A DNA stretch of 34,252 nucleotides from positions 1 to 34,252 of the forward strand of contig QWQR01000007.1 in NCBI GenBank assembly GCA_003670745.1. Direction: 5' to 3'. The notes below the pieces were generated by a model. That model saw only the letters and a list, made by a program, of their open reading frames with translations. It was not told where the DNA came from and ran no database searches. Numbering within the stretch: position 1 is the stretch's first letter; every line of letters begins with the position of its first letter. The DNA comes from Chloroflexota bacterium. Lineage in GTDB: Bacteria; Chloroflexota; Limnocylindria; Limnocylindrales; Limnocylindraceae. The position numbers and the translations under genes are program-made. This document shows positions 1 through 6,606 of this stretch, one piece after another.

Positions 1-870
1 GGCGATGCCGCCCGAGGAGTCTGCGGTGAACTGCGTCACGACAGGGCTCCCAGTTGCCGGGGTTGCAGTGACGGAGAGGACCTGGCCAGGCTCGCTTGAT
101 GCCTCGATACGCACGGGGGCGTTCTCGATACGTGCCCCCTCAGTAGGGCCGAGGAGCTCGAGCTTCGGGCCGCCCCCCGTCGGCAGGGGCACGATCAAGA
201 CACGAGTCAGGGTTTCCGCACTCGCCGTGCCGGTGCCGTCGTCGAGCGCAGTAATGCTCAGCTCGTTCTTTCCGCGGTCGAGGGGCACCTCAACGCTCCA
301 GAGCCCCGTCTCGTCGGCGATCGCCGTGATCGTCTCTCCGCCGAGCCGCTCGATGCGGATCCGCGCCTTGGAGTTTGAGGTTCCGCGCATCTCGACTGAG
401 AGTGTCTCTGCATCAAGGGTGCTGACCGCTTCGGCCGGCGTCTCGATGCTGAGCGACGGTGGTGCTGCGTAGCGAAGGACTTGGGCGCCGACGAAGAGCG
501 CAACGACGATCGCAAGGAGGCCGATGCCGCCATAGGTGGTGAGGCTACGCAGGGCGCCACCGCCGAAGCGTGGCGAGCGGCTCGGCTCATCGGAGCGATA
601 GGTTGCATCGGCGCGCGTGATCGCAGGAAAGCCAGCCCAGCTTCCGACGATCGCCTCAGGATCGAGGTCGAGGTAGGTGGCGTAGGTGCGGAGCATGCCG
701 AGCGTGTAGATGCGTTCGGGAAGGTACGCGGGGTCCTCTGCCTCGAGACCGCGGATGATCGGCACGCGAATGCGCAGCTCTGCGGCGACGCTCTCGATGC
801 TGATCCCTCGCGCCTCCCGGGCGGCGCGCAGTCGCGCCCCTCCGCCGATGCTCCGTCGCTCGTCGCTCAT
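1..870 (-). CDS. RodZ-like membrane HTH protein (3' end cut by window)
   Basis: The frame stays open for 290 codons from an ATG to the window edge, so the C-terminus is missing; the ORF track omits it for that reason. Residues about 10-75 form a HTH_25/RodZ-type helix-turn-helix (LRAAREARGISIESVAAELRI), followed by the usual 'YLPERIYTLGMLRTYATYLDLD' segment. A single transmembrane helix lies at about 112-132 (GGIGLLAIVVALFVGAQVL). Beyond it are Ig-like beta repeats (about 137-228, and a second from 236 onward), predicted to be extracytoplasmic. RodZ proteins link the MreB cytoskeleton to the membrane in rod-shaped cells; whether this one does is inferred from architecture only, and no mreB is in the window. 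Its ATG overlaps the ftsK stop (ATGA), so it is translationally coupled to ftsK. Confidence 0.8.
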   Translation of the reverse strand, partial: MSDERRSIGGGARLRAAREARGISIESVAAELRIRVPIIRGLEAEDPAYLPERIYTLGMLRTYATYLDLDPEAIVGSWAGFPAITRADATYRSDEPSRSPRFGGGALRSLTTYGGIGLLAIVVALFVGAQVLRYAAPPSLSIETPAEAVSTLDAETLSVEMRGTSNSKARIRIERLGGETITAIADETGLWSVEVPLDRGKNELSITALDDGTGTASAETLTRVLIVPLPTGGGPKLELLGPTEGARIENAPVRIEASSEPGQVLSVTATPATGSPVVTQFTADSSGGIA

Positions 871-3128
871 CCCTGCTCCTCATCTGCGCTTGGTGCACCG
901 CCATCACGCATCGCAGCGTTGCGGTTCACGACGCGCGCATTCGATCCGTCGAACGCGCCGATGTAGCCGCGCTCCTCGAGCTGGTCGATGATCCGCGCCG
1001 CGCGAGCGTAGCCGATGCGTAGGCGACGCTGCAGGAGTGAGGCCGAGGCGCGGTCATGCTCCTGGACCACCGTTATCGCCTCCTCAAAGAGTCGATCGGC
1101 CTCCTCGCCTCCCCCGTCGCCGCGAGATCCGCCTGTGCCCGTAGCGCCGCCACCCGCTTCGACGATGCCCATTTGGTAGTCAGGGAGCCCCTGGTTCCGC
1201 CAATGCTCCACCACTGCCGCGATCTCCGCATCAGAAACGAAGACGCCCTGCAGGCGGATCGGCTTCGGCGCGTCGGAGGGCTGGAAGAGCATGTCGCCGC
1301 GACCGATTAAGTCCTCTGCCCCTGGTGCGTCGAGCACCGTGCGCGAGTCGACCTGGCTCGCCATCGAGAAGGCGATACGGCTCGGGATGTTCGCCTTGAT
1401 GAGGCCGGTAACCACGTTCACCGAGGGTCGTTGCGTTGCCAACACCATGTGGATCCCCGTAGCGCGCGCCTTCTGGGCGATGCGCACGATCGGCTCCTCG
1501 GTGGCACGGCCATCTTGCATCATCAGGTCGGCGAGCTCATCAATGATGATCACGATGAATGGGAGGCGGTCGTTGTCGTCTTCGCGGCTCTCGTTGTACG
1601 CGGCGAGGTTACGCGAGCCGGCGGCCGCAAAGATGCGATAGCGCGACTCCATCTCGGTGACCGCCCAGCGCAGGGCGGCCGATGCCTTGTCGGCCTCAGT
1701 GATCACCGGAACGAGCAGGTGCGGAAGCCCGTTGTAGCCGGAGAGCTCAACGCGCTTCGGGTCGACGAGGATCAGGCGCAACTCCTGTGGTCGCGAGCGG
1801 AAGAGGAGCGATGCGATCAACGCGTTCACCATGACGCTCTTCCCAGAGCCAGTTGCACCGGCGATTAGCAGGTGGGGCATGCGCGTTAGATCTGCAGCGC
1901 GTGCTGCGCCCGCCACATCGCGCCCGAGAGCAAACACCAACTGCGACTCGCCAGTGGCGAACTCAACCTCTTCGAAGATGCTGCGCAGGCCAACGATGTG
2001 CGTGTCACGGTTCGGAATCTCGATCCCTACAACGGAACGCCCAGGGATCGGCGCCTCAATGCGAATTGAACGGGCCGAGAGCGCCATGGCGAGATCGTCG
2101 CTCAGAGCTTCGATCCTGCTCACGCGCACGGAGGGGTCCGGCTCGAGCTCGTACTGCGTGACGACTGGGCCCGCGCTCATGCCGACCACTTCGGTCGGGA
2201 TGCCGAAGCTCGCGAGCTTCTCGACGATGATTCGGCTGTTCGCGTCGTGGTCCATGCCAGCGCCGCCCTTGCCAACGGCGTGGGCCTCAAGCAGCTCGAC
2301 TCCGGGGAGTTCGTAGGAGCGGCCTTCGCCAGAGCCGAGGGCGCCGCCACGGCGGAGCGGTGCCCCATCGCGCACGCTCGCCCCTGCGGCGCGTGGCGGG
2401 GCAAAGGTGGCCGAGAGCGGAGCGGGTGCCGCGGCCGCCTGTGCGGCGATCGGCCGTTCCTCATCAATCTCTTCTTCGCCATCTTCGTTGTTGTCCCAGC
2501 CTTCAGCAGCCTCATCGTCCTCTTCGCTCGGCGAAAGCTCCGCATCGGCCGCCGCGGCGCGACGCTCACGCGCCGCCTCGCGGGCGGCGGCGATACCGCC
2601 GACCCCCTTCGCCACGGCACCGGCGCCGAGCGTGGCGGTGCCGAAGAGGAGCGAGAAGAGGCGCCGCACCTGTGTTTCGGCGAGCAGGAGGCCGATGCCA
2701 ATAAGGATCGCAGCCCACACGGCGAGCGCGCCGATCGAGGTCAGGAGCCCAGAGAGGCCGTTTCCGGCAATGCGCCCGACGGCTCCCCCTCTTCCGGGGA
2801 GGAGGATCTCGATGATCGCGTGGAGGGCGATCAGCGCCACGAGTGCGAGGGTGATGCGGATTGGGACGCGCGTGGCGCTCTCGGCGCGACGCTCGTACCA
2901 GATCCCGAAGCCGATGAGCGCCGGCGGAAGGATCCACCTCCCCGCGCCGAACCAGGGGGCGATGACGTCGCGCAGCGCGTCGGCAAGCAGGCCACGGCCT
3001 GGGAGAAGTAGGCCAACGGCCAGCACCACGCCGGTTACCGCAAAGGCGAGAAAGATGATCGTACGAAGCGCACTGCTGCTCGCGAAGCGCCCCCCGGCGC
3101 GACCAGATGAACGCGACTTACGCGCCAC
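867..3128 (-). CDS. ftsK: DNA translocase FtsK/SpoIIIE
   Basis: A 753-residue septal DNA pump that moves chromosome ends away from the closing division site. Four hydrophobic segments sit at about 22-42, 65-80, 92-112 and 128-150, then an acidic and Ala-rich linker (about 185-270). The motor follows, with Walker A GATGSGKS (about 424-431) and Walker B 'FIVIIIDELADLMM' (about 524-537). A C-terminal winged-helix gamma domain (about 685-745, 'SASLLQRRLRIGYARAARIIDQLEERGYIG') is the part that reads KOPS polarity sequences in studied FtsK proteins. The start is GTG, with GGAGG nine bases upstream inside the end of the RNase J gene; only three bases separate the two genes. The linker is short compared with E. 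coli FtsK and resembles the shorter SpoIIIE/SftA type. Confidence 0.96.
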   Translation of the reverse strand: MARKSRSSGRAGGRFASSSALRTIIFLAFAVTGVVLAVGLLLPGRGLLADALRDVIAPWFGAGRWILPPALIGFGIWYERRAESATRVPIRITLALVALIALHAIIEILLPGRGGAVGRIAGNGLSGLLTSIGALAVWAAILIGIGLLLAETQVRRLFSLLFGTATLGAGAVAKGVGGIAAAREAARERRAAAADAELSPSEEDDEAAEGWDNNEDGEEEIDEERPIAAQAAAAPAPLSATFAPPRAAGASVRDGAPLRRGGALGSGEGRSYELPGVELLEAHAVGKGGAGMDHDANSRIIVEKLASFGIPTEVVGMSAGPVVTQYELEPDPSVRVSRIEALSDDLAMALSARSIRIEAPIPGRSVVGIEIPNRDTHIVGLRSIFEEVEFATGESQLVFALGRDVAGAARAADLTRMPHLLIAGATGSGKSVMVNALIASLLFRSRPQELRLILVDPKRVELSGYNGLPHLLVPVITEADKASAALRWAVTEMESRYRIFAAAGSRNLAAYNESREDDNDRLPFIVIIIDELADLMMQDGRATEEPIVRIAQKARATGIHMVLATQRPSVNVVTGLIKANIPSRIAFSMASQVDSRTVLDAPGAEDLIGRGDMLFQPSDAPKPIRLQGVFVSDAEIAAVVEHWRNQGLPDYQMGIVEAGGGATGTGGSRGDGGGEEADRLFEEAITVVQEHDRASASLLQRRLRIGYARAARIIDQLEERGYIGAFDGSNARVVNRNAAMRDGGAPSADEEQG

Positions 3129-3131
3129 GAT

Positions 3132-4817
3132 CTAGACCTCCACGACCACCGGAACGACGAGCGGGCGTCGCCTCGTCTCGCGGTGGAGGAAGCGCGAGAC
3201 GGCCTCGCTGATCTGGGCCTTGATGAGCGCTGGCTCAGAGGAGCGGTCCCCCTTCGCCTGGAGTGCGCGGAGCGTAATCTCGATCGCCTGCTCCACGAGC
3301 TTGTTGTCTTCGTCACCGTTCAGGAATCCGCGCGTGACGAGCGCGGGGCGACCGATCGGGCGGCCGCTCTTGCGATCGATAGATGCGACCACGACGACGA
3401 TGCCGTCGTCGGCGAGGGTGCGTCGATCGCGCAGCACCACCTCGCTGATCTCGCCGACCGAAGATCCATCGACGAACACTTGACCATGGGCGATCGCTGG
3501 TCGTCGTCGGGCGCTCCCGTCGGCGTGGAACTCGATCGGCACGCCGTTCCCCGTGATGAAGACGTTCTGCGGCGAGACGCCCATCTCGGTTGCGAGGCGC
3601 CCATGGGCGACCTGCATGCGCATTTCGCCGTGCATCGGCACGAAGTTCTTCGGCTTGGTGAGCGAGATCATCATCTTCAGCTCTTCGCGCGAAGCGTGGC
3701 CGGAAACGTGTACCGGTGCGATGGAGTGATAGATCACGTTGGCGCCGGCGCGGAAGAGATTGTCGATCGTGCGACCGACCGCCTCCTCGTTCCCGGGGAT
3801 TGGCGATGCGGAGACGATCACCGTGTCGCCGAGCTGGATCTCGACGTTGCGATGCTCAGCGTTCCCCATCTTTGCGAGGCCAGCCATCGGTTCGCCCTGG
3901 GCGCCAGTCGTTGCGATAACGAGCGGCTCCTTGACGCGACGCGCGATCTCCTCTTTGGAGATGAACGGGCGCTTCAGGGTGAGGTAGCCGAGCTCTTGCG
4001 CGATCTTTGAGTTCTGCTCCATTGAGCGGCCAACGACGGCGACGCGACGCCCGAGCGCCTCGGCGGCATCGATCACCTGCTGGATGCGTGCGATGTTCGA
4101 CGCGAAGGTTGCGACGATCACGCGCCCCTGCGCCTCGCTCATGATCCCGCGGAAGGTTTCGCCAACGACGCGCTCACTCGGCGTGTAGCCGGGCACCTCG
4201 GCACGCGTGCTGTCGGAGACGAGGGCGATCACGCCTTCGGCGCCGAGCCTGGCAAGGATGTCGAAGTCGGTCCCTCGTCCATCAACTGGCGTCTGGTCGA
4301 ACTTGAAGTCGCCAGTGTGGACCACGGTGCCGACCGGCGTGTGAATCGCGAGCCCCATCGCGTCAGGGATCGAGTGGCCGACGCGGAACGGCTCGATCGT
4401 GAAGGCGCCGAGTTCGAGTCGGTCGCCTGGATCGAGTTTGCGCAGTGGGTTCGCCGAGACCTTCGCCTCTTTCAGCTTGTTGGCGAGAAGCCCGCGGGCG
4501 AGTGTGCTCGCGTAGACCGGCACCCCCGGGAACTCCGGCAGGATGTGCGGGAGGGCGCCGATATGGTCCTCGTGCGCGTGGGTGATCACCACCGCCTTCA
4601 CCTGACGCTTGCGCTCGCGGAGGTAGGTGACGTCGGGGATGATGATGTCGACCCCGAGGGTCGTCTCGTCGGGGAAGGCGAGGCCGCAATCAACGAGGAT
4701 GATCTCGTCGCCGTACTCATAGACGTAGAGGTTCTTGCCGATCTCCCCCATCCCGCCGAGCGGGATAAGGCGAAGCGGCGGGCCCCCGACAGGGGCGCGT
4801 TGAGGTCGTCGGCTCAA
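3132..4817 (-). CDS. rnj: Ribonuclease J
   Basis: A 561-residue metallo-beta-lactamase/beta-CASP RNase. RNase J enzymes have 5'-3' exonuclease and endonuclease activity in mRNA turnover and rRNA maturation. The N-terminal 'PLGGMGEIGKN' and the zinc motif HAHEDH (H80, H82, D84, H85) are intact, as are the later 'HTGDFKFDQTP' and 'VHVSGHASREELKMMI' motifs. The start is TTG, supported by the ribosome-binding site AAGGAGA seven bases upstream; it overlaps the stop of the uracil-DNA glycosylase gene by four bases (TTGA). The position just before ftsK is common in Gram-positive and Chloroflexota genomes. Together with pnp and nrnA it gives the window three RNA-decay enzymes. Confidence 0.95.
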   Translation of the reverse strand: MSRRPQRAPVGGPPLRLIPLGGMGEIGKNLYVYEYGDEIILVDCGLAFPDETTLGVDIIIPDVTYLRERKRQVKAVVITHAHEDHIGALPHILPEFPGVPVYASTLARGLLANKLKEAKVSANPLRKLDPGDRLELGAFTIEPFRVGHSIPDAMGLAIHTPVGTVVHTGDFKFDQTPVDGRGTDFDILARLGAEGVIALVSDSTRAEVPGYTPSERVVGETFRGIMSEAQGRVIVATFASNIARIQQVIDAAEALGRRVAVVGRSMEQNSKIAQELGYLTLKRPFISKEEIARRVKEPLVIATTGAQGEPMAGLAKMGNAEHRNVEIQLGDTVIVSASPIPGNEEAVGRTIDNLFRAGANVIYHSIAPVHVSGHASREELKMMISLTKPKNFVPMHGEMRMQVAHGRLATEMGVSPQNVFITGNGVPIEFHADGSARRRPAIAHGQVFVDGSSVGEISEVVLRDRRTLADDGIVVVVASIDRKSGRPIGRPALVTRGFLNGDEDNKLVEQAIEITLRALQAKGDRSSEPALIKAQISEAVSRFLHRETRRRPLVVPVVVEV

Positions 4818-5512
4818 GGGTTCTCTCCTTCGAAGAGTCGGAGCTGATGCTGCTCCGGGGGCTCCTGCATCTGGGACAGGGTAGCCGCCCCACCCGCTCC
4901 GCGGGCAGCCGCCCTGCGGGCACGTGCGGGGTCAAGGGCGCGGGCGAGTGCAGCGACGTCACGCTCAAGGGTCGGCCGGAGCGATCCATTGTGGAGCGCC
5001 GCCGCTGGGTGATAGAGCGGGAGAAGCGTCGCGTCGGTGGGAATCGGCGCCCCCGCTGCAGGGGAAACAACACTGCCGTGGGCTGCGGAGATCTTTGCCG
5101 CAGGGGCAAAGGAGTGCAGCGCGTGGCGGCCAAGCGGCGCCACGATGAGCGGGTCGAGGATCTCCATCTGGCGGCGCAAGAAGGGGGCGCACGCGGCGAC
5201 CTCTTCGGGCTCTGGGTCGCGATTCGCCGGCGGATGACACTTCACAACGTTCAAGATGTAGACGTCGTCGCGCCGGAGGCCGATCAGCGCAAGGAGGCCA
5301 CCGAGCAGTCGCCCTGCAGCGCCAACAAACGGTCGCCCCTCGACGTCCTCAGTGGCGCCTGGGCCCTCGCCGACGAAGACAATCTCCGCTGTCGGACTCC
5401 CCTCGCCGGGGACACTGCGGGTACGGCTGGAGCCGAGCGGGCAGGCGCGACACGCTTCGATCTCAACGGCGAGTGCCTCGAGCGCCGCACCCCGTGCGGC
5501 GGCGTCACTCAT
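4814..5512 (-). CDS. Family-4 (type 4) uracil-DNA glycosylase
   Basis: A 232-residue protein of the thermophile-type uracil-DNA glycosylase family, which removes uracil from DNA and carries a 4Fe-4S cluster. The four expected cysteines are present: C21 and C24 (CRACP), C92 (VVKCHPPANR) and C108. The active-site motif 'GEGPGATEDVEGRPFVG' lies at about 48-64, and the DNA-contact motif 'LPLYHPAAALHN' is in the C-terminal third. The ATG start overlaps the asd stop by eight bases, so it sits in the asd - RNase J - ftsK operon. The last 40 residues are Ala/Arg rich and poorly conserved. Confidence 0.93.
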   Translation of the reverse strand: MSDAAARGAALEALAVEIEACRACPLGSSRTRSVPGEGSPTAEIVFVGEGPGATEDVEGRPFVGAAGRLLGGLLALIGLRRDDVYILNVVKCHPPANRDPEPEEVAACAPFLRRQMEILDPLIVAPLGRHALHSFAPAAKISAAHGSVVSPAAGAPIPTDATLLPLYHPAAALHNGSLRPTLERDVAALARALDPARARRAAARGAGGAATLSQMQEPPEQHQLRLFEGENP

Positions 5513-6545
5513 GCAACAGCCGGCGCGCGACGAGCAGCTCGGCGATCTCTACCGCGTTGGTGGCGGCTCCCTTTCGAACGTTGTCGCTTACGACCCAGAA
5601 GGCCAAGCCATTCTCGACACTCTGGTCAACGCGGACACGTCCGACAAAAATCCCATCGCTCCCCGCCGCCTCTGCTGCGAGCGGGTAAGTATGCGTCGCT
5701 GGATCGTCCTGTACAAAGACACCTGCTGTCTGTGCAAAGACTGTCCTTGCGCTCTCTGGACTGAGTGGTCGCTCCAGCTCAACATGCACCGCCTCGGAGT
5801 GGCCAACCTCGACCGGCACGCGCACAGCGGTAGCGCTGATGCGTAGCGCTGGGAGGCTGAGGATCTTGCGGCTCTCGTTGACGACCTTCGTCTCCTCCTT
5901 GGTGCTCCCGTCTGGGAGAAAGATATCGATTGCAGGGATCGGGCTCAGGACTACGGCGTGCCGCACCGTTGTTGAGGCTGGGGTCTCCCCGGCCACGAGG
6001 GCGCGTTGCTGCGCGCGCAGGTCTTCCACGGAGTCGCCTCCTGCACCGGAGACCGCCTGGTAGGTGGCAACGACCACGCGTCGCAGTCCGGCCGCCTGCT
6101 GCAGGGCGTGAAGGAGCGGGGCGAGCTGCATCGTGGAGCAGTTCGGGTTGGCGATGATCCCCTGGTGCCCGTCGAGCGCCTCGGGGTTCACCTGGGATAC
6201 AACGAGCGGCACGGTGGGATCCATACGCCAGGCGCTGGAGTTGTCGACGACCGTGCAGCCGCGCTTCGCCGCCTCAGGTGCGAGCTGGAGGCTCGCCCCG
6301 GCGCCGGCGCTAAAGAGGGCGATGTCGACCCCCTCGAAGGCATCCGGCATCGCCTCGGCTACGGGGATCTCAGCGCCCCGGAAGCGCACGCTGCGACCGG
6401 AGGCGCTCGCGGCGAGTGGGCGCAGCTCGGCAACAGGGAAGTTTCGCTCCTCGAGGATCTGGATCATCGTGCGCCCGACGAGACCCGTAGCGCCGACGAC
6501 GGCTACGACGAGCCCGGGACCCTGGCGCTCCGACGCGTTGCTCAT
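5505..6545 (-). CDS. asd: [21 protein letters not shown] dehydrogenase
   Basis: A 346-residue enzyme that reduces aspartyl phosphate to aspartate semialdehyde with NADPH, at the branch point to diaminopimelate/lysine, threonine and methionine. It shows the Rossmann loop GATGLVG (about 18-24), the nucleophile cysteine C136 in 'NPNCSTMQL', and the catalytic histidine H249 in 'RVPVEVGHSEAVHVE'. The ATG is six bases after a TATACT hexamer and has no ribosome-binding site, so the transcript is probably leaderless. A GC-rich hairpin lies between it and the pnp stop. It heads the five-gene unit asd - UDG - RNase J - ftsK - HTH protein. Confidence 0.96.
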   Translation of the reverse strand: MSNASERQGPGLVVAVVGATGLVGRTMIQILEERNFPVAELRPLAASASGRSVRFRGAEIPVAEAMPDAFEGVDIALFSAGAGASLQLAPEAAKRGCTVVDNSSAWRMDPTVPLVVSQVNPEALDGHQGIIANPNCSTMQLAPLLHALQQAAGLRRVVVATYQAVSGAGGDSVEDLRAQQRALVAGETPASTTVRHAVVLSPIPAIDIFLPDGSTKEETKVVNESRKILSLPALRISATAVRVPVEVGHSEAVHVELERPLSPESARTVFAQTAGVFVQDDPATHTYPLAAEAAGSDGIFVGRVRVDQSVENGLAFWVVSDNVRKGAATNAVEIAELLVARRLLHE

Positions 6546-6557
6546 GCGGGGAGTATA
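6546..6557 (-). promoter_or_regulatory. Leaderless-type promoter of asd
   Basis: On the minus strand a TATACT -10 hexamer (6557-6552) is followed by six bases (CCCCGC) and then the asd ATG. In this arrangement the transcript would start at or next to the start codon. There is no Shine-Dalgarno sequence in between, and no convincing -35. The same TAnnnT-N6-ATG layout appears twice more in the window, at ffh and at the MFS gene. Confidence 0.6.
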
Positions 6558-6586
6558 GAGGCGGCGGGGTCACCCCCGACCGCCTC
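6558..6586 (-). terminator. GC-rich hairpin between pnp and asd
   Basis: This is a near-perfect inverted repeat: GAGGCGG, a bulged T, CGGGG, loop GTGA, CCCCG, CCGCCTC, giving a 12-bp stem. It lies 20 bases after the pnp stop and directly abuts the asd -10 box. There is no U-run, so it is not a textbook intrinsic terminator. It could end or stabilise the pnp transcript, or act as a DNA site at the asd promoter. Confidence 0.5.
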
Positions 6587-6606
6587 GACCCTCCTAACCC
6601 TGCGAC

